Assembly (NCBI RefSeq): GCF_017549005.1
Contig: NZ_JAFYYT010000007.1
Location: 62,001 to 126,000 of the forward strand
DNA from: Ruminococcus sp.
GTDB taxonomy: Bacteria; Bacillota; Clostridia; Oscillospirales; Ruminococcaceae
Direction: 5' to 3'
DNA length: 64,000 nucleotides
In this document: in pieces, positions 46,511-56,039 of the stretch
Numbering within the stretch: the stretch's first letter is position 1
How the letters are laid out: every line of letters starts with the position of its first letter
Translations under genes and position numbers: made by a program
The notes under the pieces: generated by a model
The model's database searches: none
What the model saw: only the letters and a program-made list of their open reading frames with translations
Told to the model about the DNA's origin: nothing

Positions 46511-47845
46511 TTATTTGTCCTCCCCTGCGAATGAAAACAACGAACCTGATTCATCGTCCATTGTATCGAGCATTTTATTAAAGTATTCGTTTTCAAAATT
46601 AGCGGTAAATTTATCATTGAGAAGAAGCTCTGTTTCATTGCCGCTTTCCATTTCCTTCAGCTTGGCCTTTCCGCTTGCAAGCTCGTCATCGCCGATGACC
46701 ATAGTATAAACAGCGCCGATCTTGTTAGCGTACTTCATCTGAGGCTTTATTCCTCTGCCCATAAGGTCAAATTCTGCACGGTAGCCGAATTCGCGGAGTC
46801 CCTTTACAAGCTCCATAGCCTTAGTAAGTGCAGCCTCGCCCATAGTTGCGAAATAGATATCGCAGGTCTTGGGTGTAAGGAAATCACACTCCTGCTTGTC
46901 CATAACGAGAAGTATCCTCTCAAAGCCCATACCGAAGCCCAGTGCTGGAACGTGCTGTCCGCCAAGCTGTTCGATAAGGCCGTCATATCTTCCGCCTGCA
47001 CAGACAGTTCCCTGTGCGCCGATCTCGGTGGTTATGAACTCAAATACCGACTTTGTATAATAATCAAGTCCGCGGACTATTTTCGGATCGACGATATACT
47101 CGATACCGAAGCCCGAAAGGTATTTCTTGAAAGCTTCAAAGTGCTCCCTGCATTCATCACAGAGGTAATCCAGTATGAGCGGAGCGTTCTTGCCTATCTC
47201 CTTGCATATCGGGCTCTTGCAGTCAAGCAGTCTCATAGGGTTCTTGACGAGTCTTTCCTTGCAGGTATCGCAGAGCTCTTCCTTATGGGGCTCAAAGTAA
47301 GCGCGGAGCGCCTCGTGATACTTTGCACGGCAGGCAGGACAGCCTATAGAGTTTATGTGGAGTTCGATATTCCTGAGTCCGAGCCTGTCAAGTATAGTCT
47401 TGGCAAGAAGGATGACCTCAGCGTCTGCGGACGGAGCGGCGCTTCCTGCCATTTCGATTCCGAACTGGTGAAACTCGCGGAGTCTGCCTGCCTGAGGGCG
47501 CTCATGACGGAAGCATGAGAGCATATAGTATACCTTCTGCGGCAGAGCCTCGTTGAGAAGTCCGTTCTGGAGCATAGCACGGATAGTGCCTGCCGTACCC
47601 TCGGGACGGAGCGTAAATTCGGTCTCCTTAGCCTTAACGGTGTACATTTCCTTCTGAACGACATCGGTAGTTTCGCCGACAGAACGCAGGAAAAGATCCG
47701 TATTTTCAAAGGTAGGAATCCTTATCTCGGAAAATCCGAAGCTTTCAGCAGTCTCACGGGCTATTTTTTCAACGGTGTGCCATTTATAGACATCCTTTGG
47801 CAGAACGTCCTCTGTTCCGTTTGGGCGTTTGATATTATTTGCCAT
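46511..47845 (-). CDS. hisS: Histidine-tRNA ligase
   Basis: 444 aa, class II. MANNIKRPNGTEDVLPKDVYKWHTVE at the N-terminus, motif 2 with FRHERPQAGRLREFHQFGIE, the histidine-specific stretch RGLDYYTKSVFEF, and motif 3 AGGRYDGLIEQLGGQHVPALGFGMGFERI. It contains an unusual Cys-rich segment (CPACRAKYHEAL to LCDTCKERL to LLDCKSPICKE to YLCDECREHF) that may bind zinc and occurs in a Firmicute subgroup. Start 47845 preferred over an upstream in-frame TTG; AAAGG lies 9 nt before. First of the hisS-aspS-NUDIX unit. Confidence 0.96.
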   Translation of the reverse strand: MANNIKRPNGTEDVLPKDVYKWHTVEKIARETAESFGFSEIRIPTFENTDLFLRSVGETTDVVQKEMYTVKAKETEFTLRPEGTAGTIRAMLQNGLLNEALPQKVYYMLSCFRHERPQAGRLREFHQFGIEMAGSAAPSADAEVILLAKTILDRLGLRNIELHINSIGCPACRAKYHEALRAYFEPHKEELCDTCKERLVKNPMRLLDCKSPICKEIGKNAPLILDYLCDECREHFEAFKKYLSGFGIEYIVDPKIVRGLDYYTKSVFEFITTEIGAQGTVCAGGRYDGLIEQLGGQHVPALGFGMGFERILLVMDKQECDFLTPKTCDIYFATMGEAALTKAMELVKGLREFGYRAEFDLMGRGIKPQMKYANKIGAVYTMVIGDDELASGKAKLKEMESGNETELLLNDKFTANFENEYFNKMLDTMDDESGSLFSFAGEDK

Positions 47846-47880
47846 ATATTTCAAGCCTTTCCTGTTTGTTTTTACATGAA

Positions 47881-47905
47881 AATTGTCCCTTTAAAAGGGA
47901 CAATT
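47881..47905. terminator. Terminator after mgsA
   Basis: 25-bp near-perfect palindrome (AATTGTCCCTTT, one central A, complement). On the minus strand ATTTTC follows, 7 nt past the mgsA stop codon. Confidence 0.75.
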
Positions 47906-47911
47906 GAAGTT

Positions 47912-48313
47912 TTAGATACTCGGATTACCGACTTCACGCCAATCCAGGTCGCCTCTTTCGAGGGCAAGGATGAGCGCTTCTGCGGTAGCGATGTTTGTTG
48001 CAACAGGCACGTTATGAACATCACAGAGTCTGAGAAGATTCATTCCGTGAACGTCTGCTGCCTTCGGATTTATAGGATCGCGGAAGAAGAGAAGAACGTC
48101 AACTTCGTTGCAGGAAAGAAGCGCGAGTATCTGCTCAGCTCCTCCCTGACCGCTGAGATATCTCTTGATGGGAAGTCCTGTAGCTTCGCTTACCTGCTTG
48201 CCTGTTGTATTTGTAGCAATGAGAGTATGCTTTGAAAGGATTCCGCAGTAAGCGCTGCAGAATTGTACCATAAGCTCTTTTTTCGCATCATGTGCTATAA
48301 TTGCGATTTTCAT
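47912..48313 (-). CDS. mgsA: Methylglyoxal synthase
   Basis: 133 aa. Converts dihydroxyacetone phosphate to methylglyoxal and phosphate, a glycolytic overflow path active at low phosphate. Seen: IAIIAHDAKKELMVQFC at the start, TNTTGKQVSEATGLPIKRYLSGQGGAEQI (phosphate binding), catalytic Asp in LLFFRDPINPK, and HNVPVATNIATAEALI. Located behind minD, a pairing often seen in Clostridia. Full length. Confidence 0.96.
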   Translation of the reverse strand: MKIAIIAHDAKKELMVQFCSAYCGILSKHTLIATNTTGKQVSEATGLPIKRYLSGQGGAEQILALLSCNEVDVLLFFRDPINPKAADVHGMNLLRLCDVHNVPVATNIATAEALILALERGDLDWREVGNPSI

Positions 48314-48353
48314 TTTTATACCCTTTCCCCGCTGAGCGGAATTATTTCATGTT

Positions 48354-49091
48354 TTAGACTGTCTTTACTGTAAGCGGAACAAATTCTCCGCCGAGACGTT
48401 TGGATATAGCGTCGAAAGCCTTGAGTGCTTCACTGTCTGTCGGTATCGGATTGCCCTTTCCCGTAGCGACTGTCATCTTGAAGTCGTCGGGGATCACGCC
48501 GATAAGCTGAACTCCCACCTTATCAATGATCTCGTCGAGGTTGGAGATAAGCTCTGCGCCGATTATCTTCTTGCTGATCTTGTTTATGATAAGACGCTGG
48601 CTCTTGTTTCCTCTGTTATAGAACTCGTCGGACATCAGACTTGCATCTCTGATACAAACAGGATCGGGAGTAGATATCACAAGGATAAGATTTGCCTGTT
48701 CAACAATATCGAATACGTGTGAGTTGATACCCGCACCTGTATCGATAATGATATACTCGAAATATTTCTTTACAGAACGGCATATCTCTACGATCTGCTC
48801 AGCGCTTACGGCGGTAAGCGTTTTGGGAGCGCAGAGGATATTAAGGTTTGAAGCCATAGGAATCTGGGCAACAGCTTCAAGGGCAGTCTTTTTGCCGCTG
48901 AGCACGTCGCCAAGATCATATCTGATATTCTCTTCGACGCCGAAGATGATATCGAGACATCTCAAACCGAAGTCCAGCTCGATAATGAGCGTTCTGTGTC
49001 CCTGTTTTGCAAGAGTGTAACCAATTCCTGCACAGACGGTAGATTTACCTGTTCCGCCTTTTCCTGAAGTAACAGCAATTATTTTAGACAT
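48354..49091 (-). CDS. minD: MinD/ParA-family ATPase
   Basis: 245 aa. Deviant Walker A KGGTGKST (residues 11-18) with signature Lys, switch I DFGLRCLDIIFG, switch II DTGAGI. Closest in look to the division-site protein MinD (NIRYDLGDVLSG, VSTPDPVCIRDA), but minC and minE are not adjacent, the DTGAG motif replaces DxPAG, and the C-terminal amphipathic membrane helix typical of MinD is not evident (ends LTVKTV). It could therefore be a MinD-like orphan (for instance a FlhG- or CpaE-like positioner). Own promoter; mgsA follows 40 bp later. Confidence 0.8.
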   Translation of the reverse strand: MSKIIAVTSGKGGTGKSTVCAGIGYTLAKQGHRTLIIELDFGLRCLDIIFGVEENIRYDLGDVLSGKKTALEAVAQIPMASNLNILCAPKTLTAVSAEQIVEICRSVKKYFEYIIIDTGAGINSHVFDIVEQANLILVISTPDPVCIRDASLMSDEFYNRGNKSQRLIINKISKKIIGAELISNLDEIIDKVGVQLIGVIPDDFKMTVATGKGNPIPTDSEALKAFDAISKRLGGEFVPLTVKTV

Positions 49092-49186
49092 TTTGATTCC
49101 TTTCCGATATCCGAAAGCCAGAGCAGCACAGCTGCACAGAGGGCGCGGAAGTCTTATAATTACTTATAATATTAATCCTATTGTAC

Positions 49187-49215
49187 ATTATAACACACAA
49201 TCTACTAAAAGTCAA
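49187..49215 (-). promoter_or_regulatory. Promoter of minD-mgsA
   Basis: Minus strand TTGACT (49215-49210), 17 nt, TATAAT (49192-49187). Confidence 0.78.
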
Positions 49216-49284
49216 AGCCATTTTTAAAGCAAAATATAAAATTGTGCAAAAAGGACTTTTTATCAGTCGTTGATTATGCATTGT

Positions 49285-49791
49285 TCACAAATAATTATGA
49301 AGTTCATTGATAATTTTATTTATTGTTTTCTCAACATTGCAGCCGTTTTCGTCAATGATAATATCGGAATATTTCTCATATAAAGGGACACGTTCCTTGT
49401 AAAGACCGCTGAGGGACTGTCCCTCTCTTATGACTACTCCCCTGTTTTTTATGTTTCCGAGCCTGTATTTCAGCTTACCGTAATCAAGCTTCAGATAAAC
49501 GATAATACCGTTTCCGGAGAGATTTTTCATAGCTTCGCCGCCATAAACGACGCTACCGCCAGTGGCAATAACAGCTTTTTCGGCTTTAAGTCCGCTCAGA
49601 ATGTGGTTTTCGGTTTCTATGAAGCCGTCTATTCCCTTTTCGGCGATGATCTCCTTCAGAAGCTTCTTTTCATGCTCCTGAATGACGATATCGGTATCTA
49701 TAAATCTGCAGCCCAGAAGCTTTGCAAGGATAACTCCCACCGTGCTTTTACCTACTCCGGGCATACCGATAAGTACAATATTTTTATCCAC
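49285..49791 (-). CDS. aroK: Shikimate kinase
   Basis: 168 aa. Phosphorylates shikimate at O3 in aromatic amino acid synthesis. Walker A GMPGVGKST near residue 9, shikimate-binding DTD (FIDTDIVIQ), FIETENHIL in the SB domain and the GGS motif (ATGGSVV); LID region RGVVIREG. The gene stands alone with its own promoter, away from other aro genes. Confidence 0.94.
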   Translation of the reverse strand: MDKNIVLIGMPGVGKSTVGVILAKLLGCRFIDTDIVIQEHEKKLLKEIIAEKGIDGFIETENHILSGLKAEKAVIATGGSVVYGGEAMKNLSGNGIIVYLKLDYGKLKYRLGNIKNRGVVIREGQSLSGLYKERVPLYEKYSDIIIDENGCNVEKTINKIINELHNYL

Positions 49792-49821
49792 AGCTTTTTA
49801 CCTCTTTTTTGATACTCTTTT

Positions 49822-49850
49822 ATTTTAACTCACTTTGTGCAAAATGTCAA
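49822..49850 (-). promoter_or_regulatory. Promoter of aroK
   Basis: Minus strand TTGACA (49850-49845), 17 nt, TAAAAT (49827-49822). Confidence 0.75.
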
Positions 49851-49898
49851 TAGATAAACAAGCCATATATTGCGATATTATTTTTTGTACACTAATTA

Positions 49899-49927
49899 TT
49901 GACAATTATTAATGAATATGATAACAT
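49899..49927 (+). promoter_or_regulatory. Promoter of the YhcC-like gene
   Basis: TTGACA (49899-49904), 17 nt, TAACAT (49922-49927). Confidence 0.6.
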
Positions 49928-49948
49928 AATTTCACAAGGAGAGATAAT

Positions 49949-50896
49949 ATGAAAAGGAGTCCATTTGAATTTTCCGACGACAACAAGCGTTATCATACAC
50001 TTAATTATTACAACAGATCTCATTATGGTCATAAAATATATAAAGCCGTCCTTGACTGCGGCTTTTCATGCCCGAATATCGACGGAACAAAGGGTACAGG
50101 CGGCTGTATTTTCTGCGACGGCGGAAGCGGATATTTCACACACGGCGGCTGCGATATAATCTCACAGCTCGCAAGGGAAAAGGAAAGGATATGCGGCAAA
50201 TACGGCGAAAGCGCACGATTTGTAGCATATTTTCAGGCAAATACAAACACCTACGCTCCTGCCGAGGTCCTGCGTAAGCTGTATTACTCAGTACTGGATT
50301 TCCCGAACGTATGCGGTATCTCCATAGGAACACGCGCAGACTGCCTTTCCGACGAAATAGTCGGATTACTTGCGGAATTAAGCTCAAAGACCGACCTCAC
50401 CGTCGAGCTTGGTATGCAAAGCTGCCACGAAAGTACAATAAAGCTGATAAACCGCTGCTACACTCATGAGGAGTTCTGCGAAGGCTTTTACAAGCTCAGA
50501 CGCAGAAAGATACGAACCTGTATACACATTATCAACGGGCTCCCATTTGAAACTCCCGAAATGATGCTAAAAACCGCAGCAGAAGCTGTAAGGCTCGCTC
50601 CCGAAGCAGTAAAGCTGCAAATGCTTCATGTAATAAAAGGTACAGTTCTTGCCGAAATGTATGAAAGAAACGAATTCGAGCTCCTTGAAAGAGACGAATA
50701 TATCGGCATTATCGCAAAACAGCTCGAAATACTTCCTCCCGAAACGGTGATCGAACGTATTACCGGCGACGGAGACAAGTCAAAGCTCATAGCTCCCATG
50801 TGGAGCGCAGACAAGATAGCCGTTCTCGGGGGTATCGACAAAAGACTTGCCGAGCTCGATACATGGCAGGGAAAAAAATACGAAAAAAAGGCATGA
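49949..50896 (+). CDS. Radical SAM protein, YhcC family (TIGR01212)
   Basis: 315 aa. The iron-sulfur cysteines are spaced Cx11CxxC (Cys41, Cys53, Cys56 in CPNIDGTKGTGGCIFC), the atypical spacing of this family. GIDKRL-, SIGTRADCLSDEIVGLLAEL and VELGMQSCHESTIKLINRCYTHEEF follow, with LPFETPEMMLKTA. Proposed to act in tRNA or cofactor modification, but no reaction is established. AAGGAGAG precedes the ATG. Monocistronic and convergent with lysA. Confidence 0.92.
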   Translation: MKRSPFEFSDDNKRYHTLNYYNRSHYGHKIYKAVLDCGFSCPNIDGTKGTGGCIFCDGGSGYFTHGGCDIISQLAREKERICGKYGESARFVAYFQANTNTYAPAEVLRKLYYSVLDFPNVCGISIGTRADCLSDEIVGLLAELSSKTDLTVELGMQSCHESTIKLINRCYTHEEFCEGFYKLRRRKIRTCIHIINGLPFETPEMMLKTAAEAVRLAPEAVKLQMLHVIKGTVLAEMYERNEFELLERDEYIGIIAKQLEILPPETVIERITGDGDKSKLIAPMWSADKIAVLGGIDKRLAELDTWQGKKYEKKA

Positions 50897-50929
50897 AAGA
50901 AGGATAATCACTTCTTTCACGCCTTGTTT
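50889..50929. terminator. Bidirectional terminator of the YhcC-like gene and lysA
   Basis: AGGC and TGAAAGAAG pair with CTTCTTTCA and GCCT across one mismatch, 8-nt loop, followed by TTGTTTTT. It overlaps the stop codon of the radical SAM gene. Confidence 0.8.
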
Positions 50930-52228
50930 TTATATATCGTTGCGGATAATGTCGTCAAGAGTTTCTCTCTTGACCGCTATCCTCGATTTTCCGTTGTTAA
51001 CGAAAACTATCGCAGGCTTCTGGAGCCTGTTGTAATTGGAGGACATTGAATAATTATAAGCTCCTGTTGCACAAACAGCGATGATATCGCCCGATTCAGC
51101 GTGCTGGAGCGGCATATTCTCACCGATAAGATCACCGCTCTCGCAGCACCTTCCGGCAATTGTGACTCTTTCGGTTCTTTCCTCCCCTGCTTTATTGGCA
51201 ACAACAGCGTCGTACTCGGAGCCGTAAAGGATATATCTCGGATTGTCAGCCATACCGCCGTCTACAGAGACATAAGTCCTTATATCCGGTATTTCCTTGC
51301 GTGCGCCGACAGTATAAAGAGTTATACCGGCAGGTCCTGCGATGGAACGTCCCGGCTCGATAAACATCTTAGGAAGGTCGATACCGAGAGACTTGCATTC
51401 GTTTTTTACGACTTCCGAGACTTTTTCGAGATACAGCTCAAACGGCTTGGGGTCGTTATCGTCAACGTACTTGATCCCGAAACCGCCGCCGAGGTTGAGT
51501 CCCTCGATCTTATAGCCGAGCTCATTCTTTATTTTTGCGATAAATCTGAGCATTACCTTTGCAGCTTCCTCAAAGGGAGCGATATCGAATATCTGTGAAC
51601 CGATATGGCAGTGAAGTCCCACAAGCTTTACATTCTTGCAGCTTACCGCCTCTTTTACAGCTTCAAAAGCTTCGCCTGTTTCAAGAGCGAAACCGAATTT
51701 ACTGTCGATCTGTCCTGTTTTTACAAAATCATGGGTATGGGCGTCAATGCCGGGCTTGATACGGAACATTATCTTTGGCTGAGAATTGCTCTTCTCGGCT
51801 ATTATTTCGAGCCTGTGAAGCTCGCTTATATTGTCGACGATAATATGTCCCACACCGACCTTTAAAGCGTATTCAAGCTCCTCGTCGGTCTTGTTGTTGC
51901 CGTGGAAACCCACTTTTTCCATTGGAAAGCCTGCCTTGACTGCTGTGTAGAGCTCGCCTATGGATACAACGTCAAGTCCGTCGCCCTCGCTTGCGACTAT
52001 CCTGCACATCTCCATGCAGGAAAATGCCTTGCTGGCGTAGTGGACTTCACCTTTGCCGTCGTAGTATTTGTTCATACTGTCATGGAAACGTCTCAGGCTG
52101 GTTCTGACTACCTGCTCGTCCATGACATAGAGCGGAGTGCCGTATTCTTTGGCAAGCTCCACCGTGTCAGCTCCGCCGACAGTGAGATGTCCTGCGGAAT
52201 TGACGCTCAAATTTTCGGATACAAACAT
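50930..52228 (-). CDS. lysA: Diaminopimelate decarboxylase
   Basis: 432 aa. PLP enzyme making lysine from meso-diaminopimelate. PLP-Lys in EVHYASKAFSC, GLHCHIGSQIFD, GLNLGGGFGIKY, EPGRSIAGPAGIT and the C-terminal CESGDLIGENMPLQHAESGD with YNYSMSSNYN. Start 52228 (MFVSEN) is chosen because AAAGGA is 8 nt upstream. Third gene of lon-ysxC-lysA, 27 bp after ysxC. Confidence 0.96.
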   Translation of the reverse strand: MFVSENLSVNSAGHLTVGGADTVELAKEYGTPLYVMDEQVVRTSLRRFHDSMNKYYDGKGEVHYASKAFSCMEMCRIVASEGDGLDVVSIGELYTAVKAGFPMEKVGFHGNNKTDEELEYALKVGVGHIIVDNISELHRLEIIAEKSNSQPKIMFRIKPGIDAHTHDFVKTGQIDSKFGFALETGEAFEAVKEAVSCKNVKLVGLHCHIGSQIFDIAPFEEAAKVMLRFIAKIKNELGYKIEGLNLGGGFGIKYVDDNDPKPFELYLEKVSEVVKNECKSLGIDLPKMFIEPGRSIAGPAGITLYTVGARKEIPDIRTYVSVDGGMADNPRYILYGSEYDAVVANKAGEERTERVTIAGRCCESGDLIGENMPLQHAESGDIIAVCATGAYNYSMSSNYNRLQKPAIVFVNNGKSRIAVKRETLDDIIRNDI

Positions 52229-52255
52229 TTTTAACATCCTTTCAGGTTTGTTTTA

Positions 52256-52861
52256 TTATGCAACGACGTCATTGTCGTCAGCAATGTCTTCAACTATCTG
52301 CCTGAGTTCTTCCACTCCCTCAAAGGTCTGTGATGAAAACGGTATGGTATGGATATCCTCAAAGCAGGGTATCTCGCTCCTGAAAGCCTCCATGCGCTTT
52401 TCGCGCTCGGTCTTGCCGAGCTTGTCGGCTTTTGTAAGCACAAGAACGAAAGGCATTTCCGTATCAATAAGGAAATTTATCATATGTACGTCATCAGCTG
52501 TTGGAGCATGGCGCATATCTATGAGCATGAAAACAAGTCTTATATCCCTGTCAGAGCCGAGATAACCCTCGATAAGTCCGGCCCATCGTTCCTTTTCAGA
52601 CTTTGCCACCTTTGCGTAGCCATATCCCGGAAGATCGACAAAATATATATTATCGAGCCCGTAAAAGTTTATTGTAGCTGTTTTGCCCGGGACAGAGCTC
52701 ACTCTTGCAAGGTTTTTACGGTTAAAAAGCTTGTTTATCAGCGTTGACTTGCCCACATTGGAATGTCCCGCAAAAGCTATCTCTATCCTGTCGGAGGAGG
52801 GTATCTGCGAAAACTTTCCGTATGCAGCCGTAAATTCAGCCTTATTGTAATTAAGCTTCAC
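52256..52861 (-). CDS. ysxC: Ribosome-biogenesis GTPase YsxC/EngB
   Basis: 201 aa. G1 GHSNVGKSTLINKL, G2 TTx region PGKTATIN, G3 DLPGYGYAKV, G4 TKADKL; essential 50S assembly GTPase. The GTG at 52861 (preceded by GGGAGG) gives MKLNYNKAEF, the family-typical start, and is preferred to the GTG at 52882 that overlaps the lon stop codon. Pairing of lon with ysxC is common in Firmicutes. Confidence 0.94.
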   Translation of the reverse strand: MKLNYNKAEFTAAYGKFSQIPSSDRIEIAFAGHSNVGKSTLINKLFNRKNLARVSSVPGKTATINFYGLDNIYFVDLPGYGYAKVAKSEKERWAGLIEGYLGSDRDIRLVFMLIDMRHAPTADDVHMINFLIDTEMPFVLVLTKADKLGKTEREKRMEAFRSEIPCFEDIHTIPFSSQTFEGVEELRQIVEDIADDNDVVA

Positions 52862-52878
52862 TTGGACTTCCTCCCTGG

Positions 52879-55221
52879 TCACTTGATAAGAGCCGCGTCA
52901 AAAACGTCCTTGAGGTCGGACGCAAAAACAAATTCTATTGCGTCCTTGACGACCTGATCAACTTCTTCAAGATCAGGCTTGTTCTCCACGGGGATTATCA
53001 CTCTCTTTATGCCTGCCTTGTAAGCAGCCATCGTCTTTTCACGCAGACCGCCTATGGGAAGCACCTTTCCGTGAAGTGTTATCTCGCCTGTCATAGCCAC
53101 ATCGGACCTTACCTTTATGCCAGAAAGCGCCGATAAAAGCGCTGTTGTCATGGTAACGCCCGCCGACGGACCGTCCTTCGGAACAGCTCCCTCGGGAGCG
53201 TGTATGTGTATATCCTTATCCTTGTAGAAATCAGGATCTATCTTGTACTTTTCCGCGATACTTCTTACGAAGCTCACAGCTATCTTCGAGCTTTCCTTCA
53301 TAACGTCGCCCAGTGAGCCCGTTACCTCTATCTTGCCCGTTCCTTTCATTATCAGAACTTCTATGGGCATGAGAACTCCGCCTACGGAAGTCCATGCAAG
53401 ACCGTTTACAACACCGACCTGATCTTTTTTCGACGAAAGATCGCCTGTATACTTTCTTATTCCGAGGAGCCCGTTGAGGTCCTTTGCTTTTATAGTAGTT
53501 CTCTTTATCTCATCGGCAGCTATCTTCTTCGCAGTCTTCCTGCAAAGGGAAGCTATGCATCTTTCAAGGGAACGCACGCCCGCTTCCTTTGTGTAGTACT
53601 GTATGAGCTCGTTTATAGCGTCATCAGCTATTTTCAGCTGTGAAGCCTTAAGACCGTGCTCCTTGAGCTGCTTTGGCACAAGATGTTCCTTTGCGATGTG
53701 GAACTTTTCTTCCGCAGTATAGCTCGGGAGCTCTATTACCTCCATTCTGTCCAGCAGAGGTGCAGGTATAGCGCTGACATTATTGGCTGTAGTTATGAAA
53801 ACCGCCTTGCTCAGGTCAAAGGGAACTTCTATGAAGTGGTCTCTGAAAGCATAGTTCTGCTCCGAGTCGAGGACTTCAAGCATTGCTGACGAGGGATCAC
53901 CCTTTATATCGCTGCAGAGCTTGTCGATCTCATCGAAAAGTATCAGCGGATTTGCGGAGCCAGCCTGTGTTATGGCAGTGATCACACGACCCGGCATAGC
54001 TCCTACGTATGTCTTTCTGTGGCCTCTTATATCGGCTTCATCACGAACGCCGCCGAGAGAGACCCTTGCATACTTTCTGCCCATAGCCTTCGCAATAGAT
54101 TTTGCTATCGAAGTCTTTCCTATACCTGGAGGGCCTGCAAGACAGATTATCTGTCCCTTTATCTCGGGATTGAGCATATGTACGGCAAGGAACTCGAGTA
54201 TGCGCTCCTTGACTTTTTTCAAGCCGTAGTGGTCTTTTTCGAGTACAGCTTCCGCCTTGTCCATGGAAAGCTTCGCCTTTGTGTACTTTCCCCACGGAAG
54301 ATCGAGGACTGTATCGAGGTAATTCTTGATAACAAATGCCTCCTGTGACGCAGGGGGCAGCTTTGTAAGCTTGTCAGCTTCTTTAAGCAGCTTTTCCTTG
54401 CTCTTTTCGTCCAGTTTGAGGTCCATTATATCGTTGATATAGCCGAATGCTTCTTCGCCTTCGTCCTCGCCGAGCTGCTCCTGGATAACTCTAAGCTGCT
54501 CACGGAGATAGAACTCTTTCTGACCCTTGTCTATGCTGTTTTTCGTCTGTTCGTTGATAAGATTTTCAAGCTCGAGTATCTCCACCTCTGATGTAAGACA
54601 GGCGAAGAGCACGGAAAGCTTGTTTATTATATTAGTCTCCTCAAGGAGAGTCTGCTTATCACGATAATTGAGATTGCAGTTGAAGGTCACTGTCTCAAAA
54701 AGCTTCAAAGGAGAATCCTGAGTCATTATGGAGCTTAGCAGTTCCTTTGGCATTTTCGGGAAAAATGAAGCATATCTCTCAAAAACGTCCTTGATAGAGC
54801 GCATGAGCGCCTCAGCTTCCACCTCGTCGAACTTTGCCCTTGAATACGTGGGAGTATGCTTTACCTCCGCTTTCAGAACTTCCCCGTCGTCGATGAGTCT
54901 TACAAGGTTAGCTTTGTAGATTCCCTCAACAAGAACTTTCATCACATTGTCGGGCAGCTTCAGAACCTGCTTTATCTCAGCGACAACGCCTACCTTGTAA
55001 AGGTCTGAAGCTTTTGGATTGTCAATGTAAGCCTCATGCTGAGTAACAAGGAAAAGCTTGCCGCCCTCCTTCAGTGAGCGCTCGACAGCCGCCATTGACT
55101 TGCTGCGCGAAACGTCAAAATGCATTACCATTTTCGGGAATGCAACAAGACCTCTCATGGCAACCGTATAAAGAATATTGGCTTCCTCTATATTTTTATC
55201 ACTTTTAATGGTTTGTTCCAT
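52879..55221 (-). CDS. lon: ATP-dependent protease La (Lon)
   Basis: 780 aa. N-terminal LON substrate domain (1-200) with coiled coil (190-260), AAA+ module with Walker [10 protein letters not shown] (363-371), Walker [10 protein letters not shown], sensor region, and C-terminal protease with Ser in [15 protein letters not shown] and the catalytic Lys in [19 protein letters not shown]. Degrades damaged and regulatory proteins. Leads the lon-ysxC-lysA operon from a promoter overlapped by an inverted repeat; neither CIRCE nor a CtsR heptad pair was found. Confidence 0.97.
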   Translation of the reverse strand: MEQTIKSDKNIEEANILYTVAMRGLVAFPKMVMHFDVSRSKSMAAVERSLKEGGKLFLVTQHEAYIDNPKASDLYKVGVVAEIKQVLKLPDNVMKVLVEGIYKANLVRLIDDGEVLKAEVKHTPTYSRAKFDEVEAEALMRSIKDVFERYASFFPKMPKELLSSIMTQDSPLKLFETVTFNCNLNYRDKQTLLEETNIINKLSVLFACLTSEVEILELENLINEQTKNSIDKGQKEFYLREQLRVIQEQLGEDEGEEAFGYINDIMDLKLDEKSKEKLLKEADKLTKLPPASQEAFVIKNYLDTVLDLPWGKYTKAKLSMDKAEAVLEKDHYGLKKVKERILEFLAVHMLNPEIKGQIICLAGPPGIGKTSIAKSIAKAMGRKYARVSLGGVRDEADIRGHRKTYVGAMPGRVITAITQAGSANPLILFDEIDKLCSDIKGDPSSAMLEVLDSEQNYAFRDHFIEVPFDLSKAVFITTANNVSAIPAPLLDRMEVIELPSYTAEEKFHIAKEHLVPKQLKEHGLKASQLKIADDAINELIQYYTKEAGVRSLERCIASLCRKTAKKIAADEIKRTTIKAKDLNGLLGIRKYTGDLSSKKDQVGVVNGLAWTSVGGVLMPIEVLIMKGTGKIEVTGSLGDVMKESSKIAVSFVRSIAEKYKIDPDFYKDKDIHIHAPEGAVPKDGPSAGVTMTTALLSALSGIKVRSDVAMTGEITLHGKVLPIGGLREKTMAAYKAGIKRVIIPVENKPDLEEVDQVVKDAIEFVFASDLKDVFDAALIK

Positions 55222-55667
55222 AAAATCACCGCATTTCTTCTTGTATCATATCCTCGTGAACAAAAGTGTTCTAAATCATTATACTATAAAACAAACAAAA
55301 ATTCAACCCCTGTATTACAGAGATAAAATGAATTTATCATATTAAACAACATCTGATTAAATGCTCATACAAATTATACGCTTTAACAGTTAATTGACGT
55401 GAATTATTGTTGAAATACACGAAAAGTTGTTATTATTTGGTATGTAACGCCAAATTTTTTAAAAATGAGAAATATGTCTTTACTTTTTGTTAAGAATGTG
55501 GTATGATATACACAAAGGTGTAATTTACTTCTTATTATATATTTATTCAAGTTCCGGGTAAATTCTTTTAAACAAAAATTAGGACTTTACTTTTACGGAA
55601 TAATGTGTTAAAATGTAAAGTAAGAAATTGTCAGATTATGCCTTTGAGGCAGATTGGAGTATTAATT
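55222..55667. other. AT-rich region between divergent lon and yerC
   Basis: No credible gene. It contains the lon promoter at its left end and, toward yerC, TATGATAT-like boxes (about 55503-55510) without a clear -35, plus a small hairpin TGCC-TTTGA-GGCA near 55638-55651 in the yerC leader. Confidence 0.5.
55258..55306 (-). promoter_or_regulatory. Promoter of lon with inverted repeat at the start site
   Basis: Minus strand TTGAAT (55306-55301), 17 nt, TATAAT (55283-55278). GAACA-N4-TGTTC (55271-55258) covers about +1 to +14, a possible operator. Confidence 0.6.
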
Positions 55668-55970
55668 ATGATCGGTAAAATAAAATCTGAAAGCATGGAT
55701 CTGCTTTTTGAAGCTATCCTCACACTCGAATCAGTTGACGACTGCTATAAGTTCTTCGACGATCTCTGCACAAGCATCGAGCTCAAATCATTTGCTCAGA
55801 GGCTTCATGTTGCAAGACTTCTCGACGAGCACCGCGTTTACAACAGTATCGTAACCGAAACAGGCGCGAGCACAGCTACCATAAGCAGAGTCAACCGTTC
55901 TCTCAAGGACGGAAATGACGGATACAATATTGTTTTTGACAGACTTAAGGGGAAGAATCTGCTCAAATAA
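55668..55970 (+). CDS. yerC: TrpR-like regulator YerC/YecD family
   Basis: 100 aa. Helical TrpR-like protein: TLESVDDCYKFFDDLCTSIELKSFAQRLHVARLL then the HTH core IVTETGASTATISRVNRSLKDGNDGY, which is nearly invariant in the family. Ligand and targets are unknown. Start 55668 is set by GGAG 8 nt ahead; the frame extends upstream without ribosome site. The cellulase start lies 70 nt downstream, with a hairpin (55982-56009) but no T-run between, so the two may share transcripts. Confidence 0.93.
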   Translation: MIGKIKSESMDLLFEAILTLESVDDCYKFFDDLCTSIELKSFAQRLHVARLLDEHRVYNSIVTETGASTATISRVNRSLKDGNDGYNIVFDRLKGKNLLK

Positions 55971-56039
55971 AACGTGAAAAAGAACTTTGTCCCAGGCAGG
56001 ACGGAGTTCAAAAAAATTACTCTTGAAAGGAAGATTTTA

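Noticed and set aside
55258-55271. LexA, CIRCE or CtsR site at lon
   Set aside because: GAAC and GTTC are six, not four, bases apart; no TTAGCACTC-N9-GAGTGCTAA and no GGTCAAA heptads are present.
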